NCBI GenBank assembly: GCA_028641055.1
Contig: CM054062.1
Location: forward strand, 137,558,682-137,622,681
DNA from: Alopecurus myosuroides
Taxonomy: Eukaryota > Streptophyta > Magnoliopsida > Poales > Poaceae
Direction of reading: 5' to 3'
DNA: 64,000 bases
Of this stretch, positions 22,000-34,500 are shown piece by piece. A program made the translations under genes and the position numbers. Position 1 is the stretch's first letter; each line of letters starts with the position of its first letter. The notes under the pieces were generated by a model, which ran no database searches, was not told the origin of the DNA, and worked only from the letters and a program-made list of their open reading frames with translations.

Positions 22000-23993
22000 T
22001 GTCACATCCCAGTTTTTGGACTCTTGGACTGTGCTCAAAAAGACAACTATTAGGGCCAACAAATTATTTTTATAACCACATGATGGTGTGAACTAACTTG
22101 TGTTATGATCTTAATCATATTTTCAACATAAGTTTTGTTTCATTATAAAACCAACACCATATGTTTCTAAAAAATATTCCTGATATTTTTCCTAATGTTT
22201 TCTTATTATTACTTGAGTGGATTTTTATTCCAAGACTTGGATCATTCTTGGTTGCATCTTAAAAAAAACTTTTAACCTTGTTGGATCCAAGAAAACAAGT
22301 TTCCAAAATGATCTATGAAAGTTTTCTTTTAACTTTCCTATAGAAAACAATTCCTGAAAATAAAGCCAAGTACCTGTTTTCTACCATTGTCTTCACCAAG
22401 CTATAAATTGTTATATTATGGTTTCTTGACTTTTAATTCATCCTTGATATATGTACTACAAACCCATAAGCTCACTTTTATTTTTTGAGAAATAAAAACT
22501 ATCTTTTGCTTGTTGTTTTTGTGGTATAAAATTAAGGCAGAATAAGGCAGTTTTGAGAAACAGATAAAAACAGAAAGTAGGTCTTTTTCCACATTATTTT
22601 CATGGCCTTAAACTAGTTCAAAATTGTTTTCAAAAGTTGTTTCTGAAAGTGTATAACATGGTTAACACATCCATACTTTGAAAACCAATTTTGGAAAGCA
22701 ATTGAACCCTGAAAACAAACTCAACTTTGTGAACCTTTGATCTGTTTTCCAACACTTAGAGAATTTTCTGAATTATTCGAAACAGTCACAGATACGATTT
22801 TGGGCAGAAGATTTCATTGCCTTCCCTTGCAAGATTCGAAGTAAAAGCTTATCCCTTGTGTTGACCACAACTAGTACTCCACCTTGGATGCTTGACCTTG
22901 CTTCTAGAAGCCTTAGGCATGAAGATAAGAGAGGAGAGAGGTGGTGACATGGAAAGGTATGAGCACACACATGTCTTTGACTATTTGGCTTGCCCCTTGC
23001 CTCCCCTTGCCCCCAAAGGCCAACCTTGCCCATGTCACATGTGTACTTGAATAGGACACCATGTGCACTCAAATGGAAATGACCAAAAAGTCCCTTGAAC
23101 ACCTCATATGCCATCAAATGGCATGAACCCAAGCCACACATTGCCCTTGCCCTCATACCCTTGGCTATAAGCCATCCCTTGTTGTTTCCTTGCTCCATAG
23201 CCCTCCTCCACAGCCCCCCCCACGAGAACACTTCATCCCCAAGCTTAGAGGAGCCTTGAGCCAGCCATGTGAGCTCCATGAGCTCCAAAATCGCCGCCGG
23301 CCATTTTTCTTAAACCGATGTGAGGAACCTCAAATCCCTGCAGATGTTTGTCTGTCGTTTTGAGCTTGTGAAAAATAGTTTTCGTGCAGATTATTTTCTA
23401 CAAAAATTCACAGAACTAGGCTTATGTTTTCCTAACCATTTCACGTTGGTAGATCCAAGTTTGCACTTTTATTTTTGTCACAATACCTGTTTTGCCACAG
23501 ACTGTCTGTTTAGCCATTTTTGGCATAACTTTTTGGATCTGTATCCATTTTGGTCAAATCAAACTGTTTTGAGTAGCCTATGAGTAGATCTATCCATAGG
23601 ACTTGGCCTTACATCAACGCCAGTTACCAAATGGAAATGACATCCATTTTGGTAAAAGACCAGTAGGCTTTTCTAGACCTTTTATAAGGAGTTTAAAAAT
23701 GATTTTTGAAGCAAATCCAATTGGATGAGTTTGGTATTGACTAGATCTATCTTATCCTAGCTTAGATTAATTTGTGAGGCTAAATATTATTTTTGGTGGA
23801 CAGATCTAGAAACAGCAGCTTTTCTGTTTTGTTTTCTTTGTTTGTTTTTGTTTGAAATGAAATGTTTGGTTGTTTTAATCTTGCTTCCTAACTTGTATAG
23901 AGTTGCTAGGACTTGTTATTAAGTTGTTTTCTTGCAGTACATCTACCTTAGAAAGTGTGTGCATGTTTGGAAAGTCAAATAGAAATAGGAGTA

Positions 23994-24521
23994 CCATTTG
24001 TTATTTTCCTAGTTTTATTATTTGGATTGTTGTGTGGGCAAATCCTTGTAGCTTTGTTGTACCTAGATTTTTGTTGTGGTTATGATAGATCAAGTACCAC
24101 TTTGGTCCTGTTATTTCTCTGTTATTATCTCTATTAGCTTACACCTTATTTTATAGCAAAGCATGTGTAACATTTGTTGTTTGTTTTCTAGTACTTATTT
24201 CACTAGTTGTGTGAGCAAATCTTTGTGTGCTTGTTACCTAAGTTTTTGCTATGATTGTGGTGAGTCCAGTACCATTTTGGTACTGTGATTTATATGCTAT
24301 TATCTTCATTAACTTGCATGTGATCTTATAGCAAAGCATGAGTAGCATTTGTTATTTTTCTAGTGTTTGTTCTTTGGAATTATTGTGAGAACTAGATCTT
24401 TGTGTGAATGCCTTGATAATTTTTGTGCTATGTTTGCTATAGATCCAGTACCATTTTCGTACTGTTATTTTGATGCTTTTGTCTCTGATAGCTTGCATGT
24501 ATTTTTATGGTGAAGCATGTG
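23994..24521 (+). repeat. Degenerate tandem triplication, unit about 175 bp
   Basis: Units start at 23994, 24168 and 24343 (spacing 174, 175 and then 179 to a partial fourth at 24522). Each begins with a variant of TAACATTTGTTATTTTCTAG and contains CAGTACCATTTTGGTACTG. The same array is in the 3' LTR at about 33495-34022. Confidence 0.8.
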
Positions 24522-26975
24522 TAGGTTTTGTTATTCTTATGCACTAGTCTTGTATGCACTAGAATAAATAGCCTTGTTTTATTTATTTTGTTATATTAAT
24601 TTTTGTCATGAGTAACCAGAGGCTTAGTACCTCATTTACCTTGGTATTAATGGGCCCATAACCCACTGGTACCATTTCATCTTGGTTGTGGATGAAAATT
24701 CCCAACCATGCACATGTGAGAAAATAACATGTTTTTAATTATGTGGTTGATAGGATATTTTCCACCATGGAAAATATAATGGTTTGTTTTCACTTATGCA
24801 AGTGAGAAGTTTATTTCTTATAAGGATCTACTAGTATGTTAGGTGTGATCCATTTGTTAGCATAATATTCCTTAGGAGTATCTTGTTAAGAAATGATTCA
24901 CTATTGAGTGCTAAATTAAATTGTTTGCAAATAAACTAAATTCCTTTTGATTGATAGATTGTTTGTGAATGATTTTAAATTGAGTGTTTGGATTTTTGAA
25001 AAGTTTTAGATAACTTTTCTTTTATTGCATAGCTACTGGTTGTGTAAGTATACCTTGCTTGCTTGCTAGTAATTGTTTAAGAAAAACATAAATTGCTAGA
25101 ATTAATTTGTGCATGTTTAATAGTTGTTTCATGGGATTGTTTTGATGTTTGTGCTTACTAGCATGTGTAAGTTTTGTGTAATGTTATTAGGTACATTTTA
25201 TGATCATGACTTGCTTGTTTAGAATTAAGCATCATAGTAACCTTGTTTGCTTCTCTAGTGATGAACTAGTGTCACCACTAGAAAATGGTGATTTTTGCTA
25301 TAGTATTTTCATCTTTTATTTCATAAGTGTATGAGTTTATTATAGCATATTTATGAAGTTATTACTTCTGTTATGATGCCATGAATCATTTAGTTTCTTG
25401 TGCTATAGTTGTAGAATATAAGTTTTTCTTATAACATGCTTGTGTAGATTTCCCACACTAGTGTGTTACCAGTGCAGTCCTGTTTCTATGCTTTTGATAG
25501 GGATATTACCTTGAGTGATGATTGTGTTTTAGATTATTTTTATGACTTGTTATCCTTGTTTTTAGGTACTGGTTGTTTGCTAATTTTTCATAATTGAGGG
25601 ATTCCAAAACCTCTAGTAAACAATAACATAGTGAATAAATAGTCTATTCAATTGTGGTGTGTTTGCTTGTTGTTTGGATTTTGTTGGAGTGTTTTACCTT
25701 AGCATGAGTTTATACTTGTGTTATTATTGTGCTTAAGAGTATCTTGTGAAACTAAAACATCCAACTAAAAATCATGAACACATAGAGTGATAGTTGCTTG
25801 TGGTGAGTAATACCCACTACCATGGGTATTATTCTGTCTGTTTGTTTTACCTTAGCAACCTAAACTTTTTCACCCACACGCTATATTTTTAGCTTCTTGT
25901 ATATCTTATTATGAGAGTGGTACACCACTCCATATATGGTATGTATGATGTGGGATATGGTTTTCTAAACCATACATAGTGCATGATGATAGTTTTGGAC
26001 CATGAGAGTTATGTGAGATAGTTTTCGCGTTATCGTTTCGAGAGAACTCGAGAGTGAACATTTGTTGCTGTATGTGTTTCTTAGCTTAGTTGTTTGTACT
26101 TTAGACCTGAGTGTGTGTCTTTTATTTCCTTTACGACGCTAGAACGCGAAGAAGAAGAAGAAGCAGTTGTGGAGCTGTGCGTCAAGTTCAAGTTGCTTCA
26201 AGGCCAGGGACATTAAGAGACTTGAGGCAAGCCATCCTGATGCTTGCTGATACAATACTTATCATTATCTATCATGCATGTTTTACCTCTGAAGTTTTAC
26301 CAAAACTTTATTATCAAAACTATTTTTGATGTGGCTATTACTACTATACTAGTATATAGGTTACTATTATGCCAGTAGTTAAAACTTGGTAATACCAAGC
26401 CCATAAGCCACCATATGGTATTTATTACCATCAAATATACTAGTCCCTAAGTGGACACCCTAAAATTGTGATTCTACAAAACAAAGGCTTTACGGAAAAA
26501 AACCGGAGAAAAGGCGGATCCTTATTCTCCGGAGGAATGTGGAAGTGGTCATTTTTGAGAAATTGGTGTTTTCAAAAATGACACATAACCTAGTCTTCGC
26601 CGGACAACCTTTACCGTACTGCCACTCTACCCCTATATGGGTATGGGGCCTATCTAGATGCTTGAACTTGTTAGTGTATGCTTTATTCCAAAGTGCTATA
26701 GAGAAGCGGATTCTCTGAACCGAAGTGTCGCCAGGAGAGGGGAAACGGGACATACACAGTGTGGGATTAATTTTCCCTCCGGATGCGACAGCTGGGCCTC
26801 CCGGCTAGGCAGGGTGGGACCTGGTGCCGGGGAGAACAACCCATCTGAAGGAATGAGCATATACTAGCTTGTGTCAGAGTGGACAGTTAGGATCAACTTC
26901 TCTGGTGCTTGCATATCGCTGTGACGATCCATGGGTGGTCCATGGCAGAGTTTTGGATCTAGAGGATGTGTACAC

Positions 26976-27004
26976 CTCTGCAGAGTACAACTTTTTCGAA
27001 GAAG
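26976..27004 (+). other. Paired palindromes in C LTR
   Basis: CTCTGCAGAG (26976-26985), a five-base spacer, then CTTTTTCGAAGAAG (26991-27004), which pairs along its length with one G-T wobble. The second copy is in the 3' LTR at 36672-36700. Confidence 0.75.
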
Positions 27005-27898
27005 CCGCGTCCTCGGATATGGACAGTTGAATGGCCATGTAGCTAGCATTGTGTCAATGTTTTCAAAAAGGATTTTTTGGAAAGGAAGTGTTGAACTTGT
27101 GAAGTTCGGAAAGGAAATGGAAACTTATACCGTGGAGGTATCGTCGATGATGAAAAGCCAGATGCTGTTATACAAAAACAAAAATGTTTTGCAAAGAAAA
27201 CCTTTTCTACTCTAAGCAAGAATTCTGGAAACTGATTCAAAAAAGTTTTGGAAAGAGAAAATATTATTTAACAAAGTTTTACAAAAACTCTTGTACATGT
27301 GAGATCTACAAGAGAAATAAAACTATATTATTTTCTTCTGAAGTATCTTCTTCAACGAAGATACAGATTAACCTGACTGCAACTGTGGTGTCATCATATA
27401 TGAACACCATTGGTAGTGAACCCTATTTATAGCCTACCTATTTCACCATATAAGCATAGTTGCATGTTGGTAAGTGACATGATGGATGTCTTGCTGAGTA
27501 CATTCAAATGTACTCATTATGGTTTCGCCCCTGGTATCTACTTATCAGATTTGGAGAAGGAGCCTCCAAAGGAGATCTATGAAGAGAAGTACGGAGTTGA
27601 CGGGCCTTGCGAACTAGGATCGTCTCCGGGTCAGCAGCCTGTAGGTTAAGGCGTGACTTGGGCTCAACTACGTTGTGTTTTATTTGTCTTCCGCTGTGTT
27701 TGTTATGTTGCCTGCCCTTTTGGCAGTTGCTTTAAACTTGATCATGTGATCATTTGTGTAATACCTTTATGTATTCGTGTAATGGATGATGTATTTCTGT
27801 ATGCCAACTGTGTATGTTGTTCACGACCGATCTTTCTGGGATCGTGAATGTATGCATACGTAGGGTTTCAGACTGTCGGTCTGGGGTCCTTACAGAGT

Positions 27899-27910
27899 TG
27901 GTATCAGAGC
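27899..27910 (+). other. C primer binding site
   Basis: TGGTATCAGAGC is a perfect 12-base complement to the 3' end of initiator methionine tRNA. It is separated from the LTR end by GAGT. Confidence 0.9.
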
Positions 27911-29894
27911 CATCCTGACCTTAGGAGACCTTAGTTAGCATGGACGTCAGATAGGAAAGAAAAGTATTTTTGAGTAAAAACCTATTTACAATCTACATTA
28001 TTTTTTATCTAAGGGAATTTTAGTATATTTTCCCTCCTTCTGATCTTTTCAAAAGATTCTAAATGCATATCAAGGGCGTCCTTGAACAGTGGTTCGAAGG
28101 ACGGGCCTTACCGAGTTGGTATCTCTCTCGGTTAAGAGTTTATTTCTTACTTGTTTGCAACTGCTCCGCTCTGTTTTTGAAACATCTCTCGTTTTTGAAG
28201 TTTTCTGTCCAGAAAATAGTTGGGGTTTCAAAAACAGATTGTTGCATATTATTACCTCTCTCAGTTAAAAGTTTTATCAAAACTTTACTTCTAGTATTTT
28301 GTTTTTATCCAAAAACTTATATACTTGCCGATGTCCCGAGAAGACCAAAATAATTGCCTAGCTCTACAGTGGTGAGGGTCAGAAGTAGATATAGTTCTTC
28401 AGCCACTTCTAGGACTTTTGGATCAGTCTAGTTTGGAGCAATTTAGCGATTACCCATGAGTCGCCTCCCCCTACGTAGCTCCAATGGAGCCTTGTTTGTG
28501 TGTTTTGGCTTGCTTAGGTGTGTCCGTAGGACTTTGTGCTGTTGTGTGGTGTAGAATTTGGTTCATCTAGGCTTCTATATGTTTGTGGGGTGCTCAAATT
28601 TTGCAAATTTGTGATTGCCCCGCTCTTGTTTTTGATTCACCGCCTATTAAATTTTTGCAAGCAAAACTGTTTGTATAGCGTTCAAAAACAAGAATTTGTT
28701 GCTTAGACTTATACTTGTTTTCGCTTCATAATGCGACTCGTCGTGAACCACCACCATCTCCCCCACCATCAATAAAAGCACCATTGGGCCTCATAATAGA
28801 GGACCATCAAGCCACACGAGCTGATAGTGTTGCTACCAGTGATGCACTCCAACAGATAAAGCTCCAACAACGACAACCCTCAAGGATGAAAAGGCGTGAA
28901 GAAATCAACCACTACTGACCAAAACCTCTAGTTTTGCCTGTTAGTAAAAGACTCTTTTTACCCTGTTGGCTAAATGTCGCACCTTTTATATGTTCCCTTT
29001 TAAAAGACCAAACTAGAGAGACCCCCTTTTAGAAGTTATATACCTCCCTCCTCTGGAGAAAGGTGCAAGAGAAGTCTTCACATGCCATGATGCGCAACCC
29101 CCTCAAAAGTCAATCAAAAGAGCACAATTCAATATTCGACGTACGATGACGCTAGTCGTACCTTGTCGGACAAACATGATTAAATAGAAAGCTAACAAGA
29201 CTAACATGATTTGCCTAATATTAGGTTGACACCTAACCAAAGCATGCGAACTACTGACCACTCTTTCTAAACCAAGGAATTAAGTGACTTAGGACACCTT
29301 TTAATCTAGTTGGTAAAAAAGAGAAGTCACGAGAAAATGAGATGATGACCTATTCGTTTACTAGTCAATAGGATATCGGGTGTATCTACTTTGGAAACGA
29401 AATCTTAGTAGGCGTTGTAGGTACCATGAAATTCGGGGTTTAGAAATTAAGTGAACGATGGAATGGTTGTGATAGATCTAAGAAACAGCAGTTTTCCTGC
29501 TTTTGTTTCTTTGTGTGCTCCTGATTGAAATAAATTTGCGTTTTATTCAATCTTGCTTCCTAACTTATATGGAGTTGTTAGGACTTATGTTGTTTTTCCA
29601 CCTCAGACGCTTGTTTGTGTTTGTGTTCGTGTCGTGTGAGCTCCTCTGTTAGAGCGTTGTGTGTGCTAGTTGTGTTGTAGCCTTGTGAACCATTAAGATA
29701 AGTTATGCTCGTTAAGACTCATTTTTCACATGCGTGTTAATCTTGGTTTGAGTTGGCTTTAGTTTCATCGATGTTTGCTTGTTGTCGTGTTATCTACCGT
29801 TCTCATATCAGCTATGAGCCGATACATGTCACGAGCCTTTAAAACCAAAACCACCTTTAGTTGCTATCGTCTTACACCGTTCTTTTTCTTCAGC
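27911..29894 (+). other. C internal leader, mostly non-coding
   Basis: No domain-bearing frame was found. A short frame at 28715-28918 begins with a Pro-rich stretch reminiscent of gypsy gag starts but soon ends. A segment at about 29473-29597 is a diverged copy of the element's own LTR (23812-23937). Confidence 0.6.
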
Positions 29895-30454
29895 ATGACC
29901 AGCGATCTACCTCCGTCACCTGAGCCGACAGTTGCTCAACTATTTGCTCTGTTGAGGGAAAAAGTAAATCCGCTCGTGCTAAGCACATCGCCACCCATGC
30001 TATCCTGGAACAGTTAACTCAACTTGCCATCACCAACGCTGAGAATACTATGTTCCTTATGAGAGGATACCAGCAACTGCTTGCTGGAGAGAGCCGCAAA
30101 CGGAAGATGGTGACGCCAGGAGAAACTAGTCTATGGGTGACTCGCAGCGTTTTGCCTGCGAGGCCACAATCTTCGAGGAGACGGGTGAAAGTCAAGCCTA
30201 AAACCATGGTTTGCTTTTCCTGTAGACAGGAAGGACACTTTGTTCGCGAATGTCCCAAGAAGAACCGTATTCTAGCTCATCCTGAAGAACCCCAAGAAAC
30301 CCAAGGTCCAGCCCAAAAGAAACGCAAGAATCTGATGAGTGGACCTCGAGACCGAGATGATGTTGCAGGAGCATCTGCAACTCATGCCATAGCCAATGGT
30401 ACGTTTCAAACCACACCTGTGAAACCCCTTGTTTTGTTTGTGATCGTACCCTGA
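29895..30454 (+). pseudogene. C mini-gag with CCHC zinc knuckle
   Basis: The ATG at 29895 starts MTSDLPPSPEPTVAQLFALL and stops at 30015-30017. The next stretch is open in another frame from 30050 to 30454. It carries the zinc knuckle CFSCRQEGHFVREC (about 30208-30250) inside a Lys/Arg-rich nucleocapsid-like region. The capsid core normally found between these parts (some 250 residues) is absent. The knuckle of this family binds the element's RNA during packaging. Whether this fragment is translated is unknown, as the start and the knuckle lie in different frames in this copy. After the knuckle the frame runs about 55 codons and stops with no protease. Confidence 0.75.
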
Positions 30455-31488
30455 AAAACCCGACGTAAATGGAACACTAGAAGTGTCACGTCGGGCTAAA
30501 TAAAATCTTAAATAGTTAACGATACTAACAAAAATCTCATCTAATGTTAGTATAACACCCTACAGAGTAAATTAAATTTTTTTGCCACATAAAATTGGTG
30601 CCACCCTACAGAGTTAGTAAAATGGTTTCATCTAATTCTAGTTGGATACCTTACAAACTAGGTAATATAACCTCATCTCTTGAGCATAAAACCCTACAGA
30701 GTTGGCTCACCAATTTTCTTTTTATGCTGCTGTCTAAGACCAAATACCTTACAAAGTAACTTATAGAGTTGATGTGTTACAGAGTTTGTTATGACCCGTT
30801 TAAAAAGAAAACGCGTAATCAACTTTTTCCAAAAACAAAGAGAAAGGTGCCTTAGGATGATTCTATAGCGGTTTTGAAGTAGGGAAAGGTTGGAAAAAAA
30901 TAGTAGATAGATAAAACTATGATCATTACTAGGCGACAATATCTCCCGTATATATGTGTTGGAGGAACCAGATTTTAGATTTATGAGATGGAGGAAAACT
31001 CATTGAGGTTTAGAAAGATTGGTGGATATAAATTGATGATGGTAGATTTTAGTAAATATCAATATTGAGCTTGGAGTTTTTGATAGGAACCTTATAGAGT
31101 TGATAGTACTCAGAGTTGCTATAACTTTATGATCTTGATAAACTACCATTGAGGAAAACAAATGTTTTGAGATTTAAATATATTAGTAAGAGGAAGATAG
31201 TGGATTTTCCTGGATTTTGGACAGTGAGCAATAGAAAGCTCATACTAAATAAACGTTGATGGATATCCATTTAAGGAGCAATATGTTCGAGGTTTAGACC
31301 ATGGCACCCAAACCTTTGTAAAGAAAACAAATTTACCGGTGAGTTCTGGTAAGATAAATCAAAGGGGGGAAGCCCCTGTTAATAATGTTACAAAACACCA
31401 ACACATGTTTTGTAAACATATCATCTAACATTGTTGTTTTGACCATACCCTCTTTTCGCTTGCCTGCGAATCTCGGGACGAGATTCTT
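30455..31488 (+). other. C internal 3' part with repeated LTR-junction-like words
   Basis: Non-coding. Variants of CCCTACAGAGTT recur at 30558, 30604, 30648, 30691, 30746, 30760, 30776 and 31089, echoing the LTR/primer junction TCCTTACAGAGTTGG (27888-27902). No protease or polymerase remnant is visible. Confidence 0.6.
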
Positions 31489-31504
31489 GTAAGGGGGGAA
31501 GGTC
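31489..31504 (+). promoter_or_regulatory. C polypurine tract
   Basis: GTAAGGGGGGAAGGTC directly precedes the 3' LTR. The bases before it, CTCGGGACGAGATTCTT, occur in inverse orientation beside the polypurine tract of element B. Confidence 0.8.
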
Positions 31505-34500
31505 TGTCACATCCCAGTTTTTGGACTCTTGGACTGTGCTCAAAAAGACAACTATTAGGGCCAACAAATTATTTTTATAACCACATGATGGTGTGAACTA
31601 ACTTGTGTTATGATCTTAATCATATTTTCAACATAAGTTTTGTTTCATTATAAAACCAACACCATATGTTTCTAAAAAATATTCCTGATATTTTTTCTAA
31701 TGTTTTCTTATTATTACTTGAGTGGATTTTTATTCCAAGACTTGGATCATTCTTGGTTGCATCTTAAAAAAACTTTTAACCTTGTTGGATCCAAGAAAAC
31801 AAGTTTCCAAAATGATCTATGAAAGTTTTCTTTTAACTTTCCTATAGAAAACAATTCCTGAAAATAAAGCCAAGTACCTGTTTTCTACCATTGTCTTCAC
31901 CAAGCTATAAATTGTTATATTATGGTTTCTTGACTTTTAATTCATCCTTGATATATGTACTACAAACCCATAAGCTCACTTTTATTTTTTGAGAAATAAA
32001 AACTATCTTTTGCTTGTTGTTTTTGTGGTATAAAATTAAGGCAGAATAAGGCAGTTTTGAGAAACAGATAAAAACAGAAAGTAGGTCTTTTTCCACATTA
32101 TTTTCATGGCCTTAAACTAGTTCAAAATTGTTTTCAAAAGTTGTTTCTGAAAGTGTATAACATGGTTAACACATCCATACTTTGAAAACCAATTTTGGAA
32201 AGCAATTGAACCCTGAAAACAAACTCAACTTTGTGAACCTTTGATCTGTTTTCCAACACTTAGAGAATTTTCTGAATTATTCGAAACAGTCACAGATACG
32301 ATTTTGGGCAGAAGATTTCATTGCCTTCCCTTGCAAGATTCGAAGTAAAAGCTTGTCCCTTGTGTTGACCACAACTAGTACTCCACCTTGGATGCTTGAC
32401 CTTGCTTCTAGAAGCCTTAGGCATGAAGATAAGAGAGGAGAGAGGTGGTGACATGGAAAGGTATGGGCACACACATGTCTTTGACTATTTGGCTTGCCCC
32501 TTGCCTCCCCTTGCCCCCAAAGGCCAACCTTGCCCATGTCACATGTGTACTTGAATAGGACACCATGTGCACTCAAATGGAAATGACCAAAAAGTCCCTT
32601 GAACACCTCATATGCCATCAAATGGCATGAACCCAAGCCACACATTGCCCTTGCCCTCATACCCTTGGCTATAAGCCATCCCTTGTTGTTTCCTTGCTCC
32701 ATAGCCCTCCTCCACAGCCCCCCCACGAGCACACTTCATCCCCAAGCTTAGAGGAGCCTTGAGCCAGCCATGTGAGCTCCATGAGCTCCAAAATCGCCGC
32801 CGGCCATTTTTCTTAAACCGATGTGAGGAACCTCAAATCCCTACAGATGTTTGTCTGTCGTTTTGAGCTTGTGAAAAATAGTTTTTGTGCAGATTATTTT
32901 CTACAAAAATTCACAGAACTAGGCTTATGTTTTCCTAACCATTTCACGTTGGTAGATCCAAGTTTGCACTTTTATTTTTGTCACAATACCTGTTTTGCCA
33001 CAGACTGTCTGTTTAGCCATTTTTGGCATAACTTTTTGGATCTGTATCCATTTTGGCCAAATCAAACTGTTTTGAGTAGCCTATGAGTAGATCTATCCAT
33101 AGGACTTGGCCTTACATCAACGCCAGTTACCAAATGGAAATGACATCCATTTTGGTAAAAGACCAGTAGGCTTTTCTAGACCTTTTATAAGGAGTTTAAA
33201 AATGATTTTTGAAGCAAATCCAATTGGATGAGTTTGGTATTGACTAGATCTATCTTATCCTAGCTTAGATTAATTTGTGAGGCTAAATATTATTTTTGGT
33301 GGACAGATCTAGAAACAGCAGCTTTTCTGTTTTGTTTTCTTTGTTTGTTTTTGTTTGAAATGAAATGTTTGGTTGTTTTAATCTTGCTTCCTAACTTGTA
33401 TAGAGTTGCTAGGACTTGTTATTAAGTTGTTTTCTTGCAGTACATCTACCTTAGAAAGTGTGTGCATGTTTGGAAAGTCAAATAGAAATAGGAGTACCAT
33501 TTGTTATTTTCCTAGTTTTATTATTTGGATTGTTGTGTGGGCAAATCCTTGTAGCTTTGTTGTACCTAGATTTTTGTTGTGGTTATGATAGATCAAGTAC
33601 CACTTTGGTCCTGTTATTTCTCTGTTATTATCTCTATTAGCTTACACCTTATTTTATAGCAAAGCATGTGTAACATTTGTTGTTTGTTTTCTAGTACTTA
33701 TTTCACTAGTTGTGTGAGCAAATCTTTGTGTGCTTGTTACCTAAGTTTTTGCTATGATTGTGGTGAGTCCAGTACCATTTTGGTACTGTGATTTATATGC
33801 TATTATCTTCATTAACTTGCATGTGATCTTATAGCAAAGCATGAGTAGCATTTGTTATTTTTCTAGTGTTTGTTCTTTGGAATTATTGTGAGAACTAGAT
33901 CTTTGTGTGAATGCCTTGATAATTTTTGTGCTATGTTTGCTATAGATCCAGTACCATTTTCGTACTGTTATTTTGATGCTTTTGTCTCTGATAGCTTGCA
34001 TGTATTTTTATGGTGAAGCATGTGTAGGTTTTGTTATTCTTATGCACTAGTCTTGTATGCACTAGAATAAATAGCCTTGTTTTATTTATTTTGTTATATT
34101 AATTTTTGTCATGAGTAACCAGAGGCTTATTACCTCATTTACCTTGGTATTAATGGGCCCATAACCCACTGGTACCATTTCATCTTGGTTGTGGATGAAA
34201 ATTCCCAACCATGCACATGTGAGAAAATAACATGTTTTTAATTATGTGGTTGATAGGATATTTTCCACCATGGAAAATATAATGGTTTGTTTTCACTTAT
34301 GCAAGTGAGAAGTTTATTTCTTATAAGGATCTACTAGTATGTTAGGTGTGATCCATTTGTTAGCATAATATTCCTTAGGAGTATCTTGTTAAGAAATGAT
34401 TCACTATTGAGTGCTAAATTAAATTGTTTGCAAATAAACTAAATTCCTTTTGATTGATAGATTGTTTGTGAATGATTTTAAATTGAGTGTTTGGATTTTT

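Larger units (their letters stand above)
22000..27894 (+). repeat. C 5' LTR, 5,895 bp
   Basis: Begins TGTCACATCCCAG and ends GGGGTCCTTACA. It is AT-rich through most of its length. It contains a 175-bp tandem triplication at 23994-24521 and a palindrome pair at 26976-27004. A 171-codon minus-strand open frame at 22773-23288 lacks recognisable domains. It is the undisturbed LTR and serves as reference for the altered 3' LTR. Confidence 0.95.

Noticed and set aside
22773..23288. Minus-strand frame of 171 codons, and its copy at 32277-32732
   Set aside because: It lies in the LTRs of C against the direction of transcription. The two copies already differ in length because of an indel and have no recognised motif.
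23994..24521. Regular repeat array considered as CRISPR-like
   Set aside because: Units of 175 bp are contiguous and diverged without short repeats and unique spacers, and the setting is a plant retrotransposon.
27899..27910. tRNA-like match TGGTATCAGAGC, considered as a tRNA gene remnant
   Set aside because: Only the 12-base complement of the tRNA 3' end is there, directly after an LTR. It is a primer binding site, as at 43583 and 15519.
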